From positions 9,793,589 through 9,857,588 of the forward strand of contig NW_004955438.1 in the NCBI RefSeq assembly GCF_000276665.1: 64,000 bases of DNA, written 5' to 3'. The position numbers and the translations under genes are program-made. This stretch comes from Chinchilla lanigera (taxonomy: Eukaryota > Chordata > Mammalia > Rodentia > Chinchillidae). The notes beneath the pieces are model-generated. The model was not told the DNA's origin. It was given only the letters and a program-made list of their open reading frames with translations, and did no database searches. The first letter of the stretch is position 1. The number at the start of each line of letters is the position of its first letter. Below, piece by piece: positions 48,306 to 59,330 of this stretch.

Positions 48306-50718
48306 CACCATGCAGACATTCTCTCATTTCTCAGCTAGGGCTTTCACATTTCCATTTTCCCAGACCACTCAAGTATGCATCCACAACATATTCCAAGCTT
48401 GCCTAATGCTATTTTTCCAGAGGTAAGCTCAGAACGCAAGTTGAGGCCCAAATCACTTACTGAACAGTTCAGAAGAAGGCAGAAGTAATTGCCTGGAGGG
48501 ATTGCTTTGGTAAGCCTTTGCTCGTAGTAACTGAACAAATACTGAGTTGTCATTCAGTAATAATCGAATGGTAACACCCAGTCACATCGCAGACATATGT
48601 CTTGACCCTGGTGTCTTACTTCCATTATGAAGTTGAATGGATTCCAATAGTTAGGCAGTGTAACAACCACAACAAAAAAGTGGCTGGTTGTTACCTTTAG
48701 ATCTAAAATTTGCCTGACTATGAACAGTGACTTATATTTCAGTGATACATGTGTGCCAGGAATAACCTGAGTTTAATTTTTTACATACCTTTTGGAAAAA
48801 CAGCATACCCAAACTTGATGGACTGTATTTCAATCCATTTATCTTCAAAACTGAACAGAAGTACTCTTTGTTTAAATGTCCCTTTAAGGCCTAGTGATAT
48901 TTATCAGATAACAGTATAGGGGAAACCGAGTTCCAAAAATCCTGAGGCTTGTAGCAGCTACCCTTTTAAAGTCAGTACTAACCCCTCTGTGTGCTTCTGA
49001 GTCAAGTTTTAAAGCAATAACTTCAGGCTGGTGTCAAGGGAGTGCTTTGCACTTTTAAGACAAGAAAGTAGAGCGTCTGAGGTAAGTTGCTCAGGATACC
49101 CACATGACTCAGTAAAATTAGCCAAGAAAACAAATGGATTCCTCTGTAACCTCTCAAGGGGATGGAGGATTCTATCATTAATGCTAATAAGGACAGACTT
49201 GCAAAAGTAGGAAACAGTTACCAACTTCCAAGTTCCCATCCATTTCCTCAAACCTTACATTTGAACATTTCCAGCAAGCACTAAAAAGAGAAAAGAAAAA
49301 ATAACCTTTTCATTTGGGTAATGTAAATAGGAAGCCCACTGCTAAAATATTAGCATAGCAATCTTTCTCTGGGAAAACTTAATTCCTCAAAGACCTTACA
49401 GGAATTGAGAGATTGGTCCTGTGCTCTTGCACAGGAGCTTCGAAAATATATCCGGGTCTGTTAAAGGAGAAAGAATACAAACACTGCCGTGGCAAGTAAG
49501 TTCTCATGCGTTGTCAATATTCACCCCTCCCGCTATCCTTTGTTGACAGGACTGATTTGCAAAAGGGTTTAACATTACAAACACCCTTTCATCCATTTAA
49601 AAATTGAGGTGAGTCAATATTTACATCATGTTGCTGATCTTTAAAGTACATACCCTGTTTTCTGTCCTAATAAATAGCTGTCACTCTACTCGCCAGCAGA
49701 GCTTCACTGCAAGTAAGTTGGCATATTCAGCGCTCCATGCATTCCGAGAACAATCTAATATTTCAGGGCTCTCATGTGACAGCAGGTCGATCTCTTTCTC
49801 TTGCTCCTTCATATTGGTTTCCAATGACAGTCCTTATAAAACCATTAGGTCTGCTTAAGGAGAAAAAAATCCATACGCACCTTGGGTTTATCTGTCTCCA
49901 GAAATGCACTCAGACTAACAGTTAATGAGAGAAGATATGCAGCATGTTTGCTATCCACTTTACTATGCAATTTTCAGGGCATAAAACACTAGATGAACTT
50001 ATTATGTTCTGATTCCTTACCAATGAAATGGAATAAATAATACCAAGCTGTAGAACAGCCTCCTATCCTTCAGCCAGAAGGCTCCTAACCACAGTTCAGG
50101 GTCTCCCTTCCCTCTCTGAGGGCTCTCAGCAGTTCTTTGATAAGCTAAATTGGGGTTGACTCAAGGTACAATTCTTCCAAAGGAACCACCCTAACTACAG
50201 AGGAATTGCAGAATTACTGTATATTATTTTATTTTTGTTAAGTTTTATTTTTTCTGCTGTTAATCTTTACCTTTCAAAAGCACTGGCATGGTTCAGAAGC
50301 ACAGAGGCATCCAAGACAGCAAGAAGCACTCTTTCACTAGGCCACCTCTCATTGCAGAAAGCCACCCTCAAAGTGCCTGTGAAGTGTTCTTTTAAAAAAG
50401 AAGACAAAGAAGCTTCAAGAAGCACAGATGTTTCAAACGCTTGCAGGAAATTTCTCCTTACAATGGTAGAGTAAGGCCTCTGAAAGTAACAACAAGGAGG
50501 GTGTGGACTTTGTGCCTACCTTCATTTCATGAGATCACACGAGGAAGTGTAGCCCCAAAGCAGACATGCCAGAAGCAGTTCTGCTTCCCTTGAACAATAC
50601 AGTAAAGAGGTGAACTGTGTGTACTCAGAGGAAGCTTGTAGCAGAGGCTGGATGGTATTTGTTTACAATGCTGTAATTATAAATGTGACCTCTGTTCCCA
50701 CTGTGTGTGGGCATGTAT
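48306..50718. other. Mostly unique non-coding sequence, possible regulatory DNA
   Basis: Long repeat-poor stretch with higher complexity around 49380-50600. No exon can be supported. The 79-codon frame at 50235-50474 and the 76-codon frame at 49628-49858 have no recognisable domain. A low repeat load over 2.4 kb is compatible with conserved non-coding DNA but does not prove it. Confidence 0.4.
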
Positions 50719-50719
50719 G

Positions 50720-50720
<1 letters not shown>

Positions 50721-50758
<38 letters not shown>

Positions 50759-50836
50759 CAGAGACAAAGACAGAGGGAGAGAAAGACACAGAGACAGACA
50801 GAAAGACAGAGAGGTAGAGACAGAGAGACAGAAACA
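50721..50836. repeat. Compound microsatellite (GT)n then (GACAGA)n
   Basis: About 37 bases of uninterrupted GT run into about 80 bases of purine-rich GACAGA/GAGA units. The open frames on both strands here are simple-repeat artefacts. Confidence 0.95.
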
Positions 50837-50839
50837 GTG

Positions 50840-51240
50840 AAGCCAGACTAAATTCAGCAACAAAATATAGAGATAGGTTTGCATTGGTTATCGGACTCAA
50901 ATATGCTTACATTTCAATGTTTGATTATTAAAAGCAGATAAACACAATCATTTCCGTATCCACAAGTTCAAATAAGATAAACCTGAGGGCCATAGGAGCA
51001 AAGCTCAGCCCTTATTACCTCTAATGTCCAGCTGTGAGCTCTGCACCTACATGGTTCCAATGATGGTGTTCCTTTCAAACACCATGTTGAAACTAAATTT
51101 GAAGTGTGACTATGTTTAGATTGTAGCCCTGGAAAGTGATTAAACTTCTGAAATGGGATTAGTGCTCTCACTGAAAGGTTTGAGGTTAAAAGCAATTCCC
51201 TCATACTCTTCTGTCTTTTATGAACACAAGAAAAGCTTCG
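50840..51240. other. Non-coding sequence, no recognised feature
   Basis: Unique-looking. No repeat or gene named. Confidence 0.5.
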
Positions 51241-51244
51241 TTTG

Positions 51245-51700
51245 CATGTTTTTCCTTTTATTCTTTTTGCCTTTTCTCATCCTTTTTTCCCCCTCCTTTG
51301 TTCCCCTTCCCATTTGAATATTTTCTTCTTCTTTTCCAATATTGATTATAACTTTTGGATCTTATTTGCTCTTTGGATTTTTCACACTGGAGAGACAATG
51401 GCATGTTTTTAAACATGTGTGGGTAGTTTATTTCGCTTAATATTATGGTCTTAATGTGTGTCCATTTACCTAGAAATGTTTCATATGTACCTTTCTTTGT
51501 GTTGGAATAGTACTGCATTGTATAAAAAATGGACACAAATCTTTTCTAAATAAAGAGGGAAGTAGGGGTTGAAGGGAGGGGATAGGGCAGGGAGAAAAAA
51601 ATCAAGATATATTATGTACAGATACAAATCCACTATGATGAATGTGATATATATATATATATATATATTATACCAACAAAATTAATTTTAAAAAAAGAAC
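51245..51700 (+). mobile_element. 5'-inverted L1, inverted ORF2 end plus sense 3'UTR
   Basis: Segment 51245-51545 reads antisense as the end of L1 ORF2 and the start of the 3'UTR. The minus-strand frame shows YTMQYYSNTKK, FLGKW and IILSE, L1 ORF2 C-terminal landmarks. At about 51548 the strand flips to a sense G-rich 3'UTR ('agagggaagtaggggttgaagggaggggatagggcagggag'), then a TA repeat (51646-51669) and an A-rich end. An inverted 5' part joined to a sense 3' part is typical of twin priming. No clean target-site duplication was found. Confidence 0.6.
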
Positions 51701-51814
51701 TCAATAACAAGCCACTATTTTGGAAGTAGACAGTATCCTTCACCAGAAATCAATCCCACTCACACCTTAATCTTAGACTTTTCAGCCATTAGAAACATAA
51801 CAAATATCTTTTTC

Positions 51815-51878
51815 TTGTTTATAAATTATCCAGTCTGTGGTTTTTCATTAAAGTGGCACAGATGGACTAAGAGAGTAG
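51815..51878 (+). mobile_element. MaLR LTR 3' tip, sense
   Basis: The run 'ttcttgtttataaattatccagtctgtggtttttcattaaagtggcacagatggactaagag' is the conserved 3' terminus of MLT1/MST LTRs (TTATAAATTACCCAGTCT..GCACAGA-TGGACTAAGA). Confidence 0.75.
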
Positions 51879-53325
51879 CTCAAACTGAAGTTCAGTGAAG
51901 GAATACTTTCATGTGATAGCTTAGTCACCTCTTGCTGTGTATGTGATGTCAGAAGGTGATTTTGAGCCTATTTGGTTACAAAGGACATCTAACGTCATTT
52001 TTGATGGTTTTAGTAACTGCAGTGCACAAATAAACAAAATGGCAAAAAGTCCCACAAATAGATCTGCAAATGATAAAATTCTTCAAATAGATATGGAAAC
52101 ATGTCATTAATTATAAATTACATTGACATATGTTCAATAATTAATTAGACTATTGACCGATCAACAGTCAGATTAATTTCAGTTCCAACCATATATTTTT
52201 TTTCTTTTAAAATAGAGCAAAATTCCATTTGCTGCATTCCTCCATGAAGCTGGCAAAAAAAATTTTAATTGATCTATTCATTGTTCATGTCTAATTTTGT
52301 TTGATTTGATTTTTTTTGCTTGGGATAGTAGATTAGCCATTATGTGAATGTTTTTATGATTTCATTTCTACAGTAGAAGAAGTGAACAGTTAATGACAGA
52401 ATATTTTGAAGCAAGATGGAATTATATGAAACCATTAAAAAATAGATGGGAAAGGCAGTCTCCAAAGAGAGTTTGGTCTGGCTCCAAAGGTAACATTCTT
52501 ATCAAAGGGACCACAGGGTTTTATTCACGATCCAGAGTAGAGTGGTTCTTAGTATTCAATCTTAGCAACTGCACAGTACCTTGAAACAACAGGAAGCTTC
52601 TCAGTCTTGGCATGTGATCCATCCTATCTCACAGGGAAGCCCTCGCTGCTTCAGGGCTAGCATCATTTTTATACATCAACTCCACTTTATTTTGACTTTC
52701 TAAAGTTGGATTTTGGTTCACTTCTACTTCAGAGATCTTCCTAGAGACATCATGTATACACTTCAAATAAAAATAGTTTTGTTCTTTTATTTAAAAGCTT
52801 CACTCTAAAGAGTTTGGTGGATTGATCATGGTCACAGGACTGGGAAGTCTAGATTCTCGTTCTGTGTAGGGTTAGATCAGTAACAGAGGTGACTTCATTT
52901 GAAATGCAACCTATTCTGACCTCAAGTGACCGTGCCGTTGCAAAAATCAGAAAATCACTTGTCGGATGTGCATGAGTGGCTCCAGATGAAAGAGAGGCCA
53001 CACAATCAACTTGATAAATAGAACTCATAAAGTCCCATATTCTTAAATATCTGAAATTTGAAAAATGCTAAATATCTCTGAACTCTTTGAACAGTACAAG
53101 GAAATATTGTCTTCTTTGCATCGGGGAAGACACCACAAAACAGCTCAAAGAAGGGATCCAAATTATAAGAATCTTTTTCATTCTCTACTATTCACTGGCC
53201 CTGTCTTCCTCATTATAATAATGGATACTATCACATTAACTCATATTACAAACATTAACTAAGGAGGAAATTGCCCTGAACACTCACAGGAAAAATATAA
53301 GGCGGATTTTTTTATCACTATCAAT
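51879..53325. other. Non-coding sequence, no recognised feature
   Basis: AT-rich, unique-looking. Frames at 52393 and 53065 are unstructured. Confidence 0.5.
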
Positions 53326-53329
53326 TTTA

Positions 53330-53432
53330 ACAAATGATCAGACTGAAACCTCAGGTCAGATACTTTGTCCAAGAGATTTATCTGGATCTTGAATCCAATC
53401 TTCTATTTAATGCTATATTGCTTTTATGATCT
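53330..53432 (+). mobile_element. MIR SINE right half, sense
   Basis: The run 'acaaatgatcagactgaaacctcaggtcagatactttgtccaagagatttatctggatcttgaatccaatcttc' follows the MIR right arm (ACAGATGAGAAAACTGAGGC..TTGCCCAAGGTCA..GGACTTGAACCCAGGTCTTC). Confidence 0.6.
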
Positions 53433-54285
53433 ATTCTGTAAGTTCTCAATAAAAATACATTTCTGAGAAGCTTGAGCTTCTTAAGAATTCCCAGATCAAC
53501 TCAAAGAAAATTTTAGGAGCTGAGCCATTGATTCTCTTACCTCGGCTTGTCACCAAGATGATTGTTTCCAGAGGAAAAGTTAAAGAGAGATGAAAAAGAT
53601 AGATGAGTACTTTTCCACCTTCATTTCCATGCACACCTTCGTGAACTCCATTTCATTCATGCTGCTCCATATCCAGCAAGACAAATGGGATCAAGCAGTA
53701 AATCCTTTCCTTGAACAAATCCATCAGGTCAGAGAGAAAGACAATTTAGATTAACGCTGTGCTGTGAAGGTAAATAAATGGCAAGAGAGATTAAGTAAAA
53801 ATCTAACAAGGACATAAACACCATGTTCTCCACACAGCATACACAGATAAGGACTCATAAGAAGACGCAGGTGACAGACTCACATCTCCACCATAAAAAC
53901 AAGGCTGCAATCGTATTTGTGACCAGAGATGCCATTTTCTACTAGCCTGTTCTATTTATCTATCTATATATATGAAGAAAAAAGTTTTCAGTGCTCGGTC
54001 CTTTGTTACTTTATAAAGGGTTGACATATCTTCTATTCATCATCTTGTAGGTTCATGGGCAGTTTATCCAATTTCATCTTTTAGTCTCACTTCATGGTAT
54101 ATTTCCCAGGCTCATGATGGAAATTTTCAGGTCAGAGTCAAATGCCCTTGAGATGCTGGTTAAACTCTGTGTGTGTGTGTGTGTGTGTGTACCAAATGAC
54201 TCATTCTTCAGTAAGATCCATGGCGTGGCATAGCAGCCATATGTTACTTTCTCTTCAAAACCCCACAGGCAACAGAGATCACTTT
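53433..54285. other. Non-coding sequence with a (GT)n run
   Basis: A GT tract of about 23 bases lies at 54168-54190. Otherwise nothing named. Confidence 0.6.
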
Positions 54286-54289
54286 TTTA

Positions 54290-54730
54290 TTTTAAAGAGA
54301 CAAAATAAATGAAAAAGTATTCAGTGGCATTGGTCATTCGAGAAATGCAAATTAAAACAACACTGAGATTCCATCTCACCCCAGAAAGAATGGCTGCCAT
54401 CAAGAAATCAATCAACAACAAATGCTGGAGGGGGCTGTGAGGAAAATGGAACCTTTCTACATTATTGGTGGGAGTGTAGACTGGCATAACCACTGTGGAA
54501 ATCAGTGTAGAGATTCCTCAAAAAAACTAGGATTAGAGGAGCCATTTGACCCACCTATTGCCCTTGTGGGTGTTTTTCCAGAATAAATGAAAACATCATA
54601 CCCCAGTGATATACGTGCACCCATGTGTATAGCAGTGCAATCTGCAATAATTAAATCTTAGAAACAACCCAAATGTCTATCAACTGAGGAATGGATAAAA
54701 ATGATGTGGTATTTTTATACACAGGGATCA
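54290..54730 (+). mobile_element. L1 ORF2 3' fragment, sense
   Basis: The sense sequence 'gtcattcgagaaatgcaaattaaaacaacactgagattccatctcacccc', 'tctacattattggtgggagtgtagactggcataaccactgtggaaatcagtgtagagattcctc', 'ccatttgacccacc' and 'ctatcaactgaggaatggataaa' is the strongly conserved end of L1 ORF2. It is truncated at both ends and cannot encode a functional protein. Confidence 0.95.
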
Positions 54731-55418
54731 CTCTTAAAGGGAACCACTGAGGAGTGCAGTGCTGTGTGTCAGAGCCATGCAAGAGACCAAGGACAGGACA
54801 AAGAGAGCACCAGACAGCTGTCACTTCAATGTCTTTTAAAAGATATGTTGATCAGGAATATGAATATTAGACAAAGAAGAAATTCAGTGCTGGGAGGGAA
54901 GACCATAATTCCTGTAATTTCCTGCTCCTGAATGCTCCTAGAACTTTGTATAACAACTTTGCACAAGTTGTTAAACTGATACCTCCATGACATGCATTGT
55001 GCTAAGTTATGGTTGTTGTAAGAAGCATTCATCCGGTCTTTCTGACTGACTTTCAACCAGATTTTTTGTTAGAAGGATTTTGGACACAATTTTAACATTA
55101 AATATGTGCAATGCAAAGATATATTTTGCCAATAAGGAAACACTGCTCTGTTCTGCTGCTGAAGGATGTGTTTCACAGAAAGAAATATAATCAGATGTCA
55201 GATTCTGAAGAAAATACATGCTGCAAAATTTTCAATGAAGCTCTTCTCTCCTGGATAATTGAATAGCTAGTTAAAATGTATAGTCACTATTGCAAAGGTT
55301 GATTCCATTAGGACTTCTGAAAATTCATTAAAATACAGGTTGTAGGGATTTAAGAAATTATATTTCTATTATATCTGACAAATAAAGCAAGGTATTAGTC
55401 TTTGTGGTAAGTGGTTAT
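54731..55418. other. Non-coding sequence, no recognised feature
   Basis: Nothing I can name. The 76-codon frame at 54701-54931 begins inside the L1 fragment. Confidence 0.5.
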
Positions 55419-55420
55419 AT

Positions 55421-55525
55421 TACTAGCCAGTACTTCCAATACTAGCCAATTTTTTTTGGCTATAGCCAATACTTCCAATATAATAGCCAGTACCTTTTTT
55501 TCTAGCCAATTCTTCCAATATTTTA
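55421..55525. repeat. Degenerate minisatellite, unit about 40 bp
   Basis: Units built on TAGCCAGTACTTCCAATA, then a second TAGCCA word and a T run, start at 55421, 55461 and 55502; the third is partial. This is local, with no copy elsewhere in the window. Confidence 0.7.
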
Positions 55526-55915
55526 TTTCCTTTTTTGTTAAACCACCGCTGACTTGCCCTATAATTTTATTCTCAATACCTAGTATTAGTCTTACCTGTC
55601 ATAAATTTCTGAATGTTCAAAAATTTATAAGCTGCTATTTCTTAACAATGCATGTACACAAGAAAAGCTGCATAACATAGATAGGTTGCAGTTGTTCTTC
55701 TGCTAAATTATTTTAAACCATTAGAAAGTCTATAAGCTTATGTTAATTCTAGTTTGAAGTTTTAAATTTATCCTGAAATCTTGGACCTGTACTGTAAAAG
55801 CAAGAATTTAAATATGAAACTTCAGCAACGAGTTTCACATCTTCTTGAAAGAAATCCATATTTAGGGCACTGTCTGAAAGAACTAAATGATAATATCCTT
55901 TATGTTTCTTTACAT
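55526..55915. other. Non-coding sequence, no recognised feature
   Basis: AT-rich, nothing named. Confidence 0.5.
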
Positions 55916-55917
55916 CA

Positions 55918-56242
55918 ACTTGTACCTATAGCTACATTGCTATGTGGTTGTTGAGTACCTGAAATGTGTCTAGTTTGAATTGTGATATAATGAAAATGTA
56001 AAGTATACAGAGTCTTTTTTAAAGATTTGTACAAAAGAAATAATGCAAGTTACCATATCAACAATTTACACATTTATTACCTATTGAAATGATAACATAC
56101 TTATATTAACTAATATATATTACTAAAATCAATATCATATGATTTCATGTACTTCTTAATATGGCAACTAGAAAATTTAAAATTAACTCTTTAGTATTCT
56201 GTTCATGATTCACTTTATTTTTCACAAGTGTTGTTCTAGACT
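55918..56242. mobile_element. hAT-Charlie-like non-autonomous element, ancient
   Basis: The run 'tatgtggttgttgagtacctgaaatgtgtctagtttgaattgtgatat..gtaaagtatacagag', 'ttattacctattgaaatgataacatact', 'atatattactaaaatcaat' and 'aatatggcaactagaaaatttaaaattaac..tgttctaga' follows in order a well-known mammalian hAT-Charlie MITE (TGGCTATTGAGCACTTGAAATGTGGCTAGTGCGAATTG..GGCTACTAGAAAATTTAAAATTAC). I cannot fix the subfamily name from memory. Confidence 0.65.
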
Positions 56243-58405
56243 GAGAGTCAGTCAGTGATAACGCCTTGGCCAATCCAAACCAGGTTACGGTTTTCAAATA
56301 GACCTTTATCTGAATACAATCATATCCATGTATTTATTTGCTCTAAAGATAGCGATGTTTCACTATTGTTTTGGTAGAGTACAGTTATTGAGACACATGA
56401 CTTGGAAACCTATTGGCTTCATGGTAAAATATTTGTGGACTATTGACTAGATTCTAAGCTTCTATAGGACATTATTTGTAAATAGTCGAAACAAATATTT
56501 ATTTTTTAAGGAACTTTAAAAATGTGTAACACGCAAAGAATTTACAGTTTGGTATTTTGAGAAAGACCGCAGTACAAGATAAATTCATTTCAAACAGTAC
56601 CCTTACTTGCTAACACTTAAATAGAAAACTGATGTAAATCAGACATAAAACAATGAGTAGGTGAGGAAATAGTCCATAACTTTCATTTCAAAATTATACA
56701 GGAATTATACTGAAACTTATCACTTGGGTATTATGGACAAAAATATCATATCTGCCTTAGTCTAAGTGTATTTTAATAAATTATTTTATAAAATGCAAGT
56801 CTCAATCACTTTTGTATCACCCAAAGTAATGTTACATGATCAATAAAATTTTTTTTCATAATTGTTTAGCAAAGTTTAATGTGCTCATTGTAGCATTTCC
56901 CTGATCATTCAATATATTAATATGAATAAATATCAAGGAAAATAAACACACATAGCATATGTTCCAAAAGTACTTGACCACAGCTCCTTTATTTTTAAAT
57001 TGACAATGACTGTCGTGAAGTGTGGGCGGATATTCCATAATGGCACGTATGACGCTTACATTTATGTGACAGTTTAATGAATCACAGTGCCAAGTGTTTG
57101 GCTGAACACATCATTCTGAAAGTTTCTCTGAGAACGTTTTATCAGTTGTGTCTGCCCTGCACATCACTGGATGAAGAGTAAATTGTCCTTGCTATTGTGC
57201 ATGTGTCTCATAGAATCTGTTCATGGCATGAGCAGAACAAAAACTGCATCTGGACGTGAAGAAATTTTTCCATTAAATGGCCTTGAATTTAGGTAGCAAA
57301 ACTGCCTCTTCCCTTATTCTCCACTCTGGCAGGCAACTCTGCACATTTTGAACCCGATGGAGTCTGTAATCATGTGGGCTGAGACTTTAAAACAGGACTC
57401 TCTGTGTCTTCATATTCTATTTGCTTTATTTCTCTTGAAAACAATTGTATAGAGCATAAGACCTGAGATTTAAAACTGTCACCTTAAGTGTTTGTTTATT
57501 CAAACTGCTATTAATTCTGCTTAGACCTCAGCACAGAAGGAAATCACTGTCATAAACAAAGAAGATATTTCTAGAATTTTAAATTTTTAACAAATGTCTG
57601 TGTTTTCTTGATTTCTGTTTAATACCTATGGAGGCATGTATATTAATAAAAGATGTGTTATCTACTGTCTACCAAAAACATATATGCAATATACATTTGA
57701 AAAAGAGTGAGGACTTTGAAGTTTTACCATTTTTCAAACTAACGGGTTAATCTGTCATAGTCTCATGGATGTTATCAATACACAATGAGACATCAGGGTT
57801 AGACACAAAGATTTTTCTTACTTAAAATAATGGCTATAGTCAGAATCTCCAAATTTTCTATCATTGGCTCCCTGATCCTTAGTTAAAACAGGGTGAAAAT
57901 CCAAGGGCAAGGTAATGTTTGCAGTGGTTGCACTACAGGAAAGGAACTCAGATCTTAGAGAGGAAAAATTTTATAACAGCATCAGCATGTCTTCCTTGCA
58001 TTTTAAAAGGAGACCCTCTTTACATTCTGATTGGTGCTGTGTGTGCTTCTTTGACAAACCACTACAACCAAAGCATTCTGTGCCTCTAAAATGATAAATA
58101 ATCATGGCTACATATCTCTCCATAATAAATAAGAAAATAAATAATTATATACATGTACACAATGTACACTTATTTTTATCCTTTTGTTAACTCAGAGTAG
58201 CAGAAAAAATACATAACCAGCCCCAACACAACAGACTGGTAACTTTTCTAAAATATGTTTAATAGTTTATATTTTCATAATGTAGCTTTACTGTTTTAAT
58301 CCAAAAACCATTCGTATAAAGATCACCTCTGTTTACCACATAAAACTTTGAAATGATATTTATTCTATGGATCCATAACTTCATGACCTATTTTTTAAGT
58401 TATTT
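56243..58405. other. Non-coding sequence; 57000-57400 may be conserved
   Basis: No repeat recognised. Around 57010-57390 the sequence is more complex, with several CpGs and factor-like words (TATGACGCTTACATTTATGTGACAG read in parts, AATGAATCACAG). This is a texture-based suggestion only. Confidence 0.35.
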
Positions 58406-58420
58406 AAAAATAACATCAAG

Positions 58421-58511
58421 GGCTAGGGATTTAGCTCAGTGGCACAGCGCTTGCCTGGCAACTGTAAGGTCGTTAGTTCTATTCCTGGTACCAGAAAACA
58501 ACAACAAAAAA
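58421..58511 (+). mobile_element. ID-like SINE with 12-bp duplication, sense
   Basis: The body is 'ggctagggatttagctcagtggcacagcgcttgcctggcaactgtaaggtcgttagttctattcctggtaccag' with an A-rich tail. The flanks AATAACATCAAG (58409-58420) and AATAGCATCAAG (58512-58523) differ at one base. Confidence 0.95.
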
Positions 58512-58639
58512 AATAGCATCAAGAAAAAGTGTTTCCCTTGTATGTCTGTGAAGATTTCTTCCACATAAGTATTATTCAACCTATTGAATTTCTCTTTCTT
58601 CTTTGGTCTTAAAATTGGATTTTACTCTCACTCCCAATA

Positions 58640-59050
58640 ACTTTTTTTTTTTTTGATGAGAAAAACAAAAACCAATAACAAAATAACAACAACATAGCCC
58701 AAAACAAAACAAAGCAAACACAATAAAATTATACTGGGTTTCAAAACAAAATGATAGGAATTAACAGTGGTTGGTATATTATACATTGTTATCTTCAACA
58801 AAGTTACTCAGATTACCAGATGTAAGAGTGCAACATTGATCAAACTGTTAAAGAGATTAAAAACTAATAAAAAAATTAGGGACAATACAGAGCTTCCTTA
58901 AACAAGATGGTAAGAATTCACCAATGACTGTTATATTGTATGTTGTTGTCTTCAAATTAGTTGTTCAGACTACCAGATGTAAGCATGCAAAATTGGTCAA
59001 AAAAATTAAAAATTAAGCATTAACTGTTCCTTTCAATAAACCATTAAACA
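58640..59050 (-). mobile_element. L1-type 3'UTR module, tandem pair, antisense
   Basis: A T run and an A-rich block are followed by unit one ('tttcaaaacaaaatgataggaattaacagtgg', 'gttatcttcaacaaag', 'ttaccagatgtaag') and unit two from 58891 ('gagcttccttaaacaagatgg', 'gttgtcttcaaattag', 'aagcatgcaaaattggtcaa', 'taagcattaactgttcctttcaataaa'). The dimeric structure matches the copy at 4985-5395. The right unit is closest to the monomer at 17475-17624. Confidence 0.6.
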
Positions 59051-59079
59051 TCAGGAGTACAATTATCCTAACTATCCAT

Positions 59080-59330
59080 ATATATGTATATATTTTTTAT
59101 TTTACAGAAAAAAGAACAAAAGCAAAGTAACAAAAACAAAGGCGTAAACAAAACAACATAAAAACAATAAAAATAATACAGAATCTCAAAACAAGGTGAT
59201 AGGAAATCANNNNNNNNNNNNNNNNNNNNNNNNNNNNNNNNNNNNNNNNNNNNNNNNNNNNNNNNNNNNNNNNNNNNNNNNNNNNNNNNNNNNNNNNNNN
59301 NNNNNNNNNTTCCCTTCCCCAATAACTTTA
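59080..59330 (-). mobile_element. Second L1-type 3'UTR module copy, interrupted by a gap
   Basis: A T/A end (TATATTTTTTATTTTACAG) and an A-rich block are followed by the module start 'gaatctcaaaacaaggtgataggaa', cut by N at 59210. On the far side of the gap the first bases are TTCCCTTCCCC, a polypyrimidine run that would be the antisense of an L1 3'UTR polypurine tract. Confidence 0.5.
59210..59309. other. Assembly gap (100 N)
   Basis: Exactly 100 N, the usual placeholder for a gap of unknown size. It falls within a repeat that has a near neighbour copy. Confidence 1.

Noticed and set aside
50235..50474. 79-codon frame in a repeat-poor region
   Set aside because: Mixed-composition peptide without any motif I recognise; no start context or exon boundaries.
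50610..50900. Frames across the GT/GACAGA tract
   Set aside because: Microsatellite translations (Cys-Val or Thr-His repeats).
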